In this document: positions 1-6,888 of the stretch, in pieces
Position numbering within the stretch: position 1 is the first letter of the stretch
Layout: every line of letters starts with the position of its first letter
Source of the DNA: CAISIP01 sp037968655
Lineage (GTDB): Bacteria; Pseudomonadota; Gammaproteobacteria; Burkholderiales; Burkholderiaceae_C
NCBI GenBank assembly: GCA_037968655.1
Contig: JBBKVW010000004.1
Span: 1 to 10,121, forward strand
Direction: 5' to 3'
DNA: 10,121 nucleotides
Notes under the pieces: model-generated
Told to the model about the DNA's origin: nothing
The model's input: only the letters and a program-made list of their open reading frames with translations
Database searches by the model: none
Translations under genes and position numbers: made by a program

Positions 1-599
1 GCGCCGCCTTGGCGCGCGTTGCCGCCCGGCTGTCCCCGCGCCCACGCGACATATGCCCAAAACTGGCTCCAACTCTGCAACGCACTGCCGCCATGTGGCC
101 CCTTGACTGGCCGTTTGCCGGGCATGAATGCCCCTGCGATGCCGTCCGGCCGCGCCGGCTTGACCCCATCGCCACCGCTTTGGCTGTTGCCTCCTTTGGA
201 ACCATTGGCCGCCAGTCCGAGTTCGCCTTGGACCTCAACGACGCGCACGGTCAGTTCCCCGCCGTTGTGCCCGGCGCCTCCGTCTTGGCCTTTTTTTCCA
301 TTGGGCGAGGCAGATGTGCCCTTGCCTTGCGCCGCCGCTGTTGCATCGAAATTTGGTTCCGCAGGCGCCCCGGACACATCGAGCACAGCCATGCGCCCCG
401 ACACTGGCGTCGCAATAATGCGCCTTGCCTCGATCCTGACCTGGCGGCCAAACCACTGCACCCAGCCGTTGACATACACCGTGTCGGCCTGGATGTGGAT
501 GCGGCCAAATTCGCCCGGATAGCGATCGGCGACGGCATCGGCCTCACTGAGCCGCAACGTGCCGGCGCGAATTGTCAGGGTTTTGGTTTCGGTCGTCAC
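1..599 (-). CDS. Gly/Asn-rich collagen-like protein, 3' end missing (partial)
   Basis: An open frame runs from a GTG at 599 to the window edge without a stop, giving 199 residues. The GTG overlaps the TGA of the upstream toxin-like gene (GTGA) and follows AGGTGGT by 6 bases, so translational coupling is likely. Residues about 33-75 look like short beta strands with an aromatic-rich turn (RIHIQADTVYVNGWVQWFG, then QVRIEARRIIA). From about residue 92 the chain is rich in Gly, Asn, Lys and Asp (NGKKGQDGGAGHNGG at 100-114, NGSKGGNSQSGGDG at 132-145), with a beta segment (ELTVRVVEVQGELGLAANG) between. No signal peptide or membrane segment is visible. The pattern is that of collagen-like or Gly-loop beta-solenoid surface proteins; I do not recognise a named family. 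An A7 run lies at 291-297. The gene is real on the basis of coupling, the open frame and G/C-rich third positions; the function is unknown. Confidence 0.72.
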   Translation of the reverse strand, partial: MTTETKTLTIRAGTLRLSEADAVADRYPGEFGRIHIQADTVYVNGWVQWFGRQVRIEARRIIATPVSGRMAVLDVSGAPAEPNFDATAAAQGKGTSASPNGKKGQDGGAGHNGGELTVRVVEVQGELGLAANGSKGGNSQSGGDGVKPARPDGIAGAFMPGKRPVKGPHGGSALQSWSQFWAYVAWARGQPGGNARQGG

Positions 600-2911
600 A
601 AGAACACCACCTGGGTCAGCAGCTTCTTCGGTCGAGCGGCCCTGGCGCGTGGCGCCGCACCCATCAGCATCGGGCTGGCACGGGCGACGGTGCCGGCTCG
701 GGCGGCGGTGCCGACAAATTCCAGCGCCAGTTCGCTCAGCCCGGACAGATCGGGCCCGGCTGCGCCCTTGTCCGGCAGGCTGAGGGTCCAGGTCGTGAAG
801 GCGCTTGGCTGGAAATAGTCGCACTGCGAATCATTGGCGCGGTGCTTCACGCGTACGCGTTCGCCCCAGCGGTCGGCTGCGTCGCCGTGGTCATCCGGCT
901 CGTAGCTGAAACTGCGGCGCAGCGCCCGGGTGCTGAACTCGAAAGTGTCACGGCCCAGACGGTCCAGATAGTGGCCCGAAGTCGAGATGTCGATGACGCG
1001 CCGCGCCGGGCCCAACTCGCCGCGCAGCCAGACCCGCAGTTCCTTGATGCGCACGCGCTCGTAGTCCTCGAAATTGCGCAGCCCGACAAGCAGGCTCATC
1101 GAGCCAGTGGCTTTCAGGCTGGCCAGCACGCGCGCGTCGGTCACTCGCAGATCGTCGGCCCACTCGCCCTGCGCGTCGCGCGCTTCGCTGGCGCTGACCA
1201 GGTCCTGCTGCAGGTCGGACAGGGTCTTGGCCAGTTGCGCCCCGCTCTGGGTCACGTTGGGCAAGGTCCGCGGTTCGTGCAGTGTCTCGTAGCGATAGGC
1301 ATCGGCCATGGCCTCGATGGCGTGGATGAGGCGAAACGCGAGGCGGTCGCGGATCTGCGCGTAATAGGTCATCAGCACCGAGCCGGGGCCGCGCTGTGCG
1401 CCCAATTGCCCGATGCTTGACGCCATGTCGGCGATGTCGACCTCATCGCGCAGGTTCTGCCACAGGCATTGCTGAAAGTGGTGCTGCGCGCGGTCCAGCG
1501 TCGCCTGGGTTGCCACCAGATCCTTGCCGCGCACAGCGAGCTTCTTCATTGCCAGCAGAAAGTCCGCGGCGCCCCCGATCTGCTCGTCCACCGCCGGCTT
1601 GAAGAGTATGTCCAGGCCAACCATGAACTCGTCCCAGTCGGCCTCGTTCATCTGGTCCTCGGGGTCCAGCGGATCGGGCATCGCCTCGCTGGCCAGTGCC
1701 GCGCGTTCGCGCGCCAGCGCTGGCTGGCCAATGGCATCAAACGCAGACTTGAGCTTGGCATAGAAGGCCGCAATCTTGCCTATGACCTCCAGCACCTTCT
1801 TGATTTTCTTGATCAGTTCGATCAGCTTCTTGATCTTGCTGGCCGCCTCGGTGCCGGCCTTGGCCACCTTGGCGCCAGTTGCCACGGCCACCGGCGCCGC
1901 CGCTCCGCCGGTGGCGACAACCGCAGCGATGCCCGCGCCGAGCTCCACAATGCCGGTGAGGACGGCAAGAAAAGCCTCCTGTTCAAGCTTCTTCCTGCGT
2001 GCCGCAATGCCGGCTTCGAACGCTGCCTGGCTGGTCTGGACTTCGCCGCGCCGTTCGTCGACGCGCCGTCGCGCCAGGTCGGTCGCCTCAGTCGCGTCGG
2101 CCATCTCCTGGGCGGCCTGTTCCAGCAACTTGTCGGAGAAAGTCTTGGCATTGCGGTAGTGGCCCAGCATCTGCAGCGCAGACTTCTTGTAGTCGGCCAG
2201 ACTGCGATCGCGGTTGAGCTGCTCGCGGTATGCGTCCTCGACGGCTTTGAGCGCGGCCTGCGTGTCCTTGGCCAGGCGCTCATAGGACTTGAGTCGCAGC
2301 ACGGGCACGAAGTGCAGCCCCGCGCGCTGCTCATGCACGCGGGCCGCAAAGGCGTGCGCGTCGGCGCGCAGCAGCGCATCGCTGCTGGTGCGCGCAACCC
2401 AGTTGGCCATTTTTTGTGGCAGATCGCGCGTCCAGAACGAATCGCCCGGTTTGTCCAGGTGCGGGCAAAAGCGCAGGCGTCGCGCGGTGTTCAGCGCGAT
2501 CTGGCCACCGAGCGGATCACCCGGCGCGCCCGCGTCGGTTTCGCGCAGATCGACCGAGCCGTCGTCGCCGACCTGCGCATGCAGACCGCCGCCAGGCGCC
2601 TGCGCGCCTAGCGCATGGCCGACGCTGCCAATCGTGACCGGCAGCCATTGATGCGGCCCTTCAAAGTCCCATTCATCGGCGCGGATGTCCAGCCGGCAAG
2701 CGGGCGCGGCGTCGTCGGTCGATTGGATCGACAGCGACGCTGCGGCGCGCACCTCGATGCGCCGCGCATGCAGGCTGAGCGCAGACAAATCAAACGACAG
2801 TGCTGTGTCGATGCGCAGCACATCGACAAACACGGCCAATGGGGCGGTGGGTTGCTCACGGGAGGCCAGCGCCGGGACGATGTCGTCCAGCCTGAAAAAG
2901 CACGCCCGCAC
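596..2911 (-). CDS. Tc-toxin TcA-like protein with helical pore-former-like core and TcB-binding-like C-terminus
   Basis: This 771-residue frame starts at a GTG with no Shine-Dalgarno; the real start is probably further upstream in another frame (see the 2912-3014 entry). Residues 1-65 are beta-rich (AVFVDVLRIDTALSFDLSAL). About 205-312 are long charged helices. About 313-350 form a hydrophobic Ala/Val/Gly hairpin (FLAVLTGIVELGAGIAAVVA). About 355-395 form a Lys-rich amphipathic helix (KIKKLIELIKKIKKVLEVIGK). Helices continue to about 580. Residues about 600-740 are beta-rich, with DYERVRIKELRVWL, TTWTLSLP and LSGLSELALEFVGTAAR. From memory this matches the pattern at the end of TcA toxin subunits (DY..RVKSV.., W.L.LP, LSDI.LH.RYTAR), the TcB-binding domain. 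Long helices around one hydrophobic hairpin are typical of alpha-helical pore formers. TcA proteins are usually above 2,000 residues, so this would be a reduced version. No secretion signal is seen, and no TcB/TcC gene is in the window. Being a toxin is inference; a structural or adhesive role is possible. Confidence 0.75.
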   Translation of the reverse strand: MRACFFRLDDIVPALASREQPTAPLAVFVDVLRIDTALSFDLSALSLHARRIEVRAAASLSIQSTDDAAPACRLDIRADEWDFEGPHQWLPVTIGSVGHALGAQAPGGGLHAQVGDDGSVDLRETDAGAPGDPLGGQIALNTARRLRFCPHLDKPGDSFWTRDLPQKMANWVARTSSDALLRADAHAFAARVHEQRAGLHFVPVLRLKSYERLAKDTQAALKAVEDAYREQLNRDRSLADYKKSALQMLGHYRNAKTFSDKLLEQAAQEMADATEATDLARRRVDERRGEVQTSQAAFEAGIAARRKKLEQEAFLAVLTGIVELGAGIAAVVATGGAAAPVAVATGAKVAKAGTEAASKIKKLIELIKKIKKVLEVIGKIAAFYAKLKSAFDAIGQPALARERAALASEAMPDPLDPEDQMNEADWDEFMVGLDILFKPAVDEQIGGAADFLLAMKKLAVRGKDLVATQATLDRAQHHFQQCLWQNLRDEVDIADMASSIGQLGAQRGPGSVLMTYYAQIRDRLAFRLIHAIEAMADAYRYETLHEPRTLPNVTQSGAQLAKTLSDLQQDLVSASEARDAQGEWADDLRVTDARVLASLKATGSMSLLVGLRNFEDYERVRIKELRVWLRGELGPARRVIDISTSGHYLDRLGRDTFEFSTRALRRSFSYEPDDHGDAADRWGERVRVKHRANDSQCDYFQPSAFTTWTLSLPDKGAAGPDLSGLSELALEFVGTAARAGTVARASPMLMGAAPRARAARPKKLLTQVVFL
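606..612 (-). promoter_or_regulatory. Shine-Dalgarno AGGTGGT for the Gly-rich gene
   Basis: AGGTGGT reads on the minus strand from 612 to 606, inside the last codons of the toxin-like gene and 6 bases before the GTG at 599. It is the main reason for choosing that non-ATG start and for proposing that the two genes are co-translated. Confidence 0.6.
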
Positions 2912-3014
2912 TTGCGAGGGCTGTGTCCATCGGAAGTCCGGATCCGTTCCCTATTGCCAGCGGCGCATCGGCTTGCGGCAGGAACTCGGACCAATTGGGG
3001 AAGGAACTCTTCAT
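2912..3014 (-). other. Probable out-of-frame 5' end of the TcA-like gene (frameshift or sequence error)
   Basis: The main frame meets a TAG at 2953-2951. Between it and the GTG at 2911 it already encodes protein-like sequence (TDPDFRWTQPSQ) with no usable start codon. One frame over, an ATG at 3014 opens a natural-looking N-terminus (MKSSFPNWSEFLPQADAPL). Skipping one base near 2948 joins the two into one reading frame, lengthening the protein by about 34 residues to about 805. GTG 2911 has no ribosome-binding site, and codons in both segments mostly end in G or C. The simplest reading is a one-base insertion, either a real mutation or a sequencing or assembly error. Programmed frameshifting is possible but I see no classic slippery site. 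There is also no clear Shine-Dalgarno before ATG 3014. Confidence 0.5.
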
Positions 3015-3022
3015 GGCCGGCA

Positions 3023-3041
3023 CATGCGTGAAGGACGCATG
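3023..3041. repeat. Perfect inverted repeat CATGCGT-5 nt-ACGCATG
   Basis: CATGCGT at 3023-3029 is mirrored by ACGCATG at 3035-3041 around GAAGG. It ends 9 bases from the proposed ATG (3014) of the TcA-like gene. It could be a repressor operator or a hairpin in that gene's leader RNA. The symmetry is seen directly; the role is inferred. Confidence 0.45.
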
Positions 3042-3167
3042 CCTGGTTTCCACAGGTGCTATTAATTCCGGCTTCTGCCCCGTCAGGGCGATGGAGCACA
3101 GGCACCGATCGCGGGCAAACACCGATGCACACCAATGGTGCGCGTCGATATCATGTTTGATTCACCT

Positions 3168-3180
3168 AGGAAGAAGGAAG
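3168..3180 (+). promoter_or_regulatory. Ribosome-binding site of the TAXI gene
   Basis: A purine-rich run, AGGAAGAAGGAAG, contains AAGGA ending 7 bases before the ATG at 3186. It selects that ATG over in-frame upstream starts such as 3135. The signal peptide also begins at this methionine. Confidence 0.7.
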
Positions 3181-3185
3181 CACCC

Positions 3186-4157
3186 ATGAAACGCAATCGC
3201 AGACTCGCCCTGACCCTGGTCGCAGCGGCAGTAGCCCTGCCAGGCGCAACCATCGCGCAGCAGCGCGTATTTTTCGGCGTGGCAACCGGCGGTACCGGCG
3301 GCACCTACTACCCCTTGGGCGGCATGCTGGCCCAGCTGATTTCGAACAAGGCAGTTGTCGACGGCAAGAAGATCACCGCCACCGCCGAGGCGGCTGGCGC
3401 ATCGGTGGCCAATGCCAAGCTGCTTGGCAACAAGGACATCGAGTCGGCCTTCGTCGCCGCCGACATCCTGGACGCTGCCTACAACGGCAAGGGCCAGTTC
3501 AATGGCGCGCCGATCAAGAACCTGCGCGCGTTGGGCGCCTTGTACCCCGAGACAGTGCAACTGATCACGCGCGCCGACCGTGGCATCAACAGTGTCAAGG
3601 ACCTCAAGGGCAAGAGCATCTCGTCGGGTTCGCCAGGCTCTGGCCAATACCAGTTGCTGACCGACCTGCTGACGGTCTATGGCATGAAGCGCTCCGACGT
3701 AAAAGAAGACCTGTCCTCGTTCACGCAGGCGGTCGACAAGATCAAGGACGGCAACCTGGATGCGACGCTGATCACCGCAGGTGTACCGACAGCGGCGGTG
3801 ACCGACTTTGCGCAAAGCCACGACCTCAAGGTGATCCCGCTGTCGGGCGCCGAGATCGCAGAGTTGCTCAAGCAGCAGCCCTACTACACGCGCGTGCAGA
3901 TGCCGGCCAACAGCTACAAGGGCCAGACCGCGCCGGTCGACACGCTGGCCGTTATGGCCGTGTGGAGCACACATGACGGTGTGTCGGACGCGATAGCCTA
4001 CGAGGTGACCAAGGCCTTGTACGAGAACGTCGCCATCATGGGCCAGGTGCATGTGCAGGGCAAGAACATCAGTTTGTCCACGGCAACCGCCGTGGGTACC
4101 GCCCCGCTGCATCCCGGTTCGCTGCGTTATTACAAAGAAAAAGGCATCGTCAAGTGA
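3186..4157 (+). CDS. TRAP transporter solute-binding protein, TAXI family
   Basis: This 323-residue periplasmic receptor captures substrate for a Na+-coupled TRAP permease. It begins with a typical signal peptide (MKRNRRLALTLVAAAVALPG, likely cut after ATIA at residue 24). The mature N-terminus carries the TAXI hallmark GVATGGTGGTYYPLGG, the glycine-rich loop after the first strand. A second conserved section is NSVKDLKGKSISSGSPGSG, a loop likely to contact ligand, and DKIKDGNLDATLITAGVP follows. The length fits the family. Its TGA overlaps the next gene by one base (TGATG), and the fused permease lies further downstream, so the three form one operon. The ligand cannot be read from sequence; studied TAXI proteins bind amino acids such as glutamate or other organic acids. 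The family call is secure, the substrate is not. Confidence 0.95.
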   Translation: MKRNRRLALTLVAAAVALPGATIAQQRVFFGVATGGTGGTYYPLGGMLAQLISNKAVVDGKKITATAEAAGASVANAKLLGNKDIESAFVAADILDAAYNGKGQFNGAPIKNLRALGALYPETVQLITRADRGINSVKDLKGKSISSGSPGSGQYQLLTDLLTVYGMKRSDVKEDLSSFTQAVDKIKDGNLDATLITAGVPTAAVTDFAQSHDLKVIPLSGAEIAELLKQQPYYTRVQMPANSYKGQTAPVDTLAVMAVWSTHDGVSDAIAYEVTKALYENVAIMGQVHVQGKNISLSTATAVGTAPLHPGSLRYYKEKGIVK

Positions 4158-4633
4158 TGTTGTTGCAGCGTGCCACCGTCGTGGTGTGCGCGCTGCTGGC
4201 GACCGCCCCGATGGCCCATGCGTGCGAGTTGGTGCTGAACGAGCATCGCAGCGCGCTGCCACTGGCGCGCCTGGCGCTTGACCCGGCCCGTCCCATGGCA
4301 CAAATTGCGTTCACGCATTCGGTGCTGGGCACGCCGGTCGTCGATCACTATGAATGGCGACCGCATGCAGGGCAATGGCGTGCCCATCTGGTGCAAGAGC
4401 ACTTCGAGGGAGATGGCTACGGCCTGCCGAATGCGGCCGGTCCGGGTGAAACCATGGTGCGCGAGGGCAATGGCTGGCGCCTGCACCTGAACCGTATCGT
4501 GCATCCGCTGGTCGTGCTGCCGCTGCCATCGCAATCGATGCGCGTACTGATCGCTGATCGTCCGGCGCTATTGCTCGGTTCGCTGAGCAAACGATCCATA
4601 GAATTTCAGGCCCGCGACTGCCCGGACCAATAA
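4157..4633 (+). CDS. DUF1850 domain protein, TRAP-associated
   Basis: This 158-residue protein lies between the TAXI receptor and the fused permease, a place where DUF1850 proteins are commonly found. The ATG at 4157 shares its A with the receptor's TGA stop; a GTG at 4154 is an in-frame alternative. The first 22 or so residues form a signal peptide (LLQRATVVVCALLATAPMAHA) with likely cleavage before CELVL. The Cys follows A-H-A, not a proper lipobox, so a lipoprotein is unlikely. Family-typical blocks are FTHSVLGTPVVDHYEW, the acidic-glycine stretch EHFEGDGYGLPNAAGPGE, and RIVHPLVVLPLPSQSMRVL. A C-terminal Cys (CPDQ) could pair with the N-terminal Cys. Its role is unproven; co-occurrence suggests an accessory to assembly or substrate handling of the TAXI transporter. 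Confidence 0.9.
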   Translation: MLLQRATVVVCALLATAPMAHACELVLNEHRSALPLARLALDPARPMAQIAFTHSVLGTPVVDHYEWRPHAGQWRAHLVQEHFEGDGYGLPNAAGPGETMVREGNGWRLHLNRIVHPLVVLPLPSQSMRVLIADRPALLLGSLSKRSIEFQARDCPDQ

Positions 4634-4650
4634 CCGAGGACTGGAATTCC

Positions 4651-6837
4651 ATGAGCGCCGCCCAGCAGGAAGTTGATCGCCTGATCGAGCAGTTCGACCC
4701 CGAGTCGACCTTCCGCCGGCTGGCCGGCATGGCCGCGCTGTTCGTCACCATCGTGACGGTCGGGCTGTCGTCCTGGCACTACTACACCGCCGGCTTCGGG
4801 CTGCAAAACGAGATCGCGCACCGCGCCATCCACCTGTCGGTCGTGCTCGGTCTGTGCTTTCTAGTGTTTCCGCGCCAGAAGCGGATGACGGGCCACTGGG
4901 AGTGGACCAGTTCGATCTTCCTGGTCGGGTTCTACCTGATGATGGGTTTCGGATTGCTCGGCTCATTCTCCGATCCGGTGCCGATGGGTGCCAAGCTCAC
5001 TTTCATCGCGGTGCTGCTGTGTATTGCGGGCCTGTCGCTGCCGTACAAGGCCTATGACGGCAGCAAGACCCACATCCCGGCGCGCGACTGGGTATTCGCG
5101 GCGCTGGCGTCCGGCTTTTCGCTGTACCTGCTGGTGTTTTTCAACGAGATCTTCATTCAGCGCCCTGGCGAGCACACGCCGATCGACCTGATGGTCGGCG
5201 TGATTGCGATCGCGATGGTGATCGAGGCCACGCGCCGCACGATGGGCATCTTCCTGCCCTTGCTGGCCATCGGCACGGTGCTGTACGGCCTGTTCGGGCC
5301 CTACCTGCCTGGCGGCCTGGCGCACCGCGGCTACAGCGTGTCGCGGGTGGTGGCGCATCTGTACAAAGGCACCGAAGGCATTTACGGCATTCCGGTCGGT
5401 GTGGTCGCCACCTTCGTGTTCCATTTCGTGCTGTTCGGAATCATGGCGCAGCTCACCGGGCTGGGCCAGTTGTTCGTCAACCTGGCCACCATTGCCGCCG
5501 GCCGCTTTTCGGGCGGGCCGGCCAAGGTCAGCGTGGTGTCGTCGGGCTTGTTCGGCATGATTTCCGGTTCGCCGATCGCCAATACCGTGACCACCGGCGT
5601 GATGACGATTCCGCTGATGAAGAAAGTCGGTTTCTCGCCGCGTTTCGCCGGCGCGGTCGAGGCGTCCGCCTCCTGCGGTGGCCAGGTCACGCCGCCCATC
5701 ATGGGCCCCGCGGCATTCATCATGGCCGAGACGCTGGGCATTCCCTACAACCAGCTGATCCTGGTGGCCATCGTGCCGGCGGCGCTGCACTATTTTGCGA
5801 TCCTGTTCATGGTGCACCTGGAAGCCAGGCGGCTCAGGCTCACCGGCATGGACCCGTCAGAGATTCCCTCGCTCGGCCTGGTGCTGCGCAGCTCGTGGCA
5901 CCTGTTCATCCCGCTGGTGGTGATGGTGACTTTGCTGCTGATGCAGTACACGCCCTTCCTGGCAGCGTTCTGGGGCATCACGCTGACAGTGGCCTGCTCG
6001 TGGATACCCAAGCTGATGGGCGAGCACGGCAAGCGCATGGCCGGCATGGCGGTCGGTCCGCGGGCGCTGGTGCAGGGCTTCGAGATGGGCGCCAAGGCAG
6101 CGCTGTCCATCGGCGCGGCCTGCGCCTGCGTCGGCTTTGTGCTCGGCATCACCACGCTGACCGGCATGGGCTTCAAGTTCTCGGCCTGGATCCTGGATTT
6201 GTCGGGCATCGTCGCGCATGGCATCATCGCCGTCGACGCTTTTCAATTGCTCGACCTCAAGCAGGTCACGATCTTGTTCGGCCTGCTTTTCACTGCCGGC
6301 GCCTGCATCTTCCTGGGCTCGGGTGTGCCGACCACGCCCACATACATCATCCTGGCGGCAATCGTTGCGCCGGCGTTGGAACAGCTCGGTGTGCCGCAAT
6401 TGGCCACGCATTTCGTTGGGTTCTCTTTTGGTGTGCTGGCCGATGTGACGCCGCCAGTTGCGCTGGCGGCATTTGCCGCTGCGGGCATCGCGCGCAGCGA
6501 GCCCATGCGCACCGGCATGACGGCGTTTCGCCTGTCCATGGGCAAGGCGCTGGTGCCGTTCGCCTTTGTCTACACGCCCTCACTGCTGCTGATCAACTTC
6601 AGCTGGTCAGAGTTTGCGGTTGCGCTGATCTCGATCGTCGTCGCGGTGATTGGCTTGGGTGCGGCGTATACCGGCTACGTCAACCGGCCGGTCGGCAAGC
6701 TGGCTTTTGTATTGCTCAACCTGTTCTCTTTGTCGCTTATCTTCGCCAACCCGGTGATGTCGGCGATCGGCGTGCCACTTGTCCTGGCGCTGGTGGCCTG
6801 GCACATGCGGCCATTGACTGACACACCCCGCGCCTGA
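4651..6837 (+). CDS. TRAP transporter fused permease (DctQ-DctM type)
   Basis: This 728-residue inner-membrane protein combines the small (DctQ) and large (DctM) TRAP subunits, as usual for TAXI systems. It uses the Na+ gradient to import substrate delivered by the receptor encoded upstream. GAGGA lies 10 bases before the ATG. A cytoplasmic head of about 25 residues is followed by many hydrophobic segments. About 27-215 are the DctQ-like part, and the DctM-like part runs from about 235 to 650, with extra membrane segments to 717. Conserved transport motifs are all present: SGSPIANTVTTG (305-316), EASASCGGQVTPPIMGPAAF (337-356), GSGVPTTPTYI (557-567) and FGVLADVTPPVALAAFAAAG (593-612). Paired helical hairpins with such Ser/Thr/Gly/Pro motifs form the Na+ and substrate sites in this superfamily. 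No truncation or frameshift is seen. The gene starts 17 bases after the DUF1850 stop. Confidence 0.96.
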   Translation: MSAAQQEVDRLIEQFDPESTFRRLAGMAALFVTIVTVGLSSWHYYTAGFGLQNEIAHRAIHLSVVLGLCFLVFPRQKRMTGHWEWTSSIFLVGFYLMMGFGLLGSFSDPVPMGAKLTFIAVLLCIAGLSLPYKAYDGSKTHIPARDWVFAALASGFSLYLLVFFNEIFIQRPGEHTPIDLMVGVIAIAMVIEATRRTMGIFLPLLAIGTVLYGLFGPYLPGGLAHRGYSVSRVVAHLYKGTEGIYGIPVGVVATFVFHFVLFGIMAQLTGLGQLFVNLATIAAGRFSGGPAKVSVVSSGLFGMISGSPIANTVTTGVMTIPLMKKVGFSPRFAGAVEASASCGGQVTPPIMGPAAFIMAETLGIPYNQLILVAIVPAALHYFAILFMVHLEARRLRLTGMDPSEIPSLGLVLRSSWHLFIPLVVMVTLLLMQYTPFLAAFWGITLTVACSWIPKLMGEHGKRMAGMAVGPRALVQGFEMGAKAALSIGAACACVGFVLGITTLTGMGFKFSAWILDLSGIVAHGIIAVDAFQLLDLKQVTILFGLLFTAGACIFLGSGVPTTPTYIILAAIVAPALEQLGVPQLATHFVGFSFGVLADVTPPVALAAFAAAGIARSEPMRTGMTAFRLSMGKALVPFAFVYTPSLLLINFSWSEFAVALISIVVAVIGLGAAYTGYVNRPVGKLAFVLLNLFSLSLIFANPVMSAIGVPLVLALVAWHMRPLTDTPRA

Positions 6838-6842
6838 CACAG

Positions 6843-6862
6843 TGGCGCGTATCAGCGCGCCA
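6843..6862. terminator. GC hairpin between convergent genes, possible two-way terminator
   Basis: TGGCGCG (6843-6849) pairs with CGCGCCA (6856-6862) around a 6-base loop, just after the permease stop and before the convergent EAL-HDOD stop. Position suggests termination, but no T tract follows on either strand, so it is not a canonical intrinsic terminator. Confidence 0.4.
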
Positions 6863-6888
6863 TGAAAGCGCAGCGGCTGTCGAGGCTG

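Larger units (their letters stand above)
3015..3185. promoter_or_regulatory. Divergent intergenic region between TcA-like gene and TRAP operon
   Basis: These 171 bases separate two outward-facing transcription units, so promoters for both should lie here. I found no convincing -35/-10 pair on either strand. Visible elements are a perfect 7-bp inverted repeat (3023-3041), an AT-rich patch near 3058-3068 (TGCTATTAATTCC), two copies of CACCGAT 17 bases apart (3103-3109 and 3120-3126), a short CACC-AAT-GGTG dyad at 3130-3140 and the TRAP ribosome-binding site. Open frames within it look like shadows. Confidence 0.45.

Noticed and set aside
1469..2611. 380-residue plus-strand open frame inside the TcA-like gene
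   Set aside because: Its Leu/Arg/Gln/His composition is typical of a shadow frame, and the minus strand encodes the coherent domain architecture.
3135..3185. N-terminal extension of the TAXI receptor from an upstream start
   Set aside because: It would put 17 charged residues before the signal peptide and translate through the strong ribosome-binding site.
3162..4301. 379-residue minus-strand open frame opposite the TAXI gene
   Set aside because: It has no recognisable motif and crosses the promoter and two clearly coding genes.
5895..6821. 308-residue plus-strand open frame within the permease
   Set aside because: It is Arg/His/Cys-rich in a shifted frame, while the permease frame keeps all conserved TRAP motifs.
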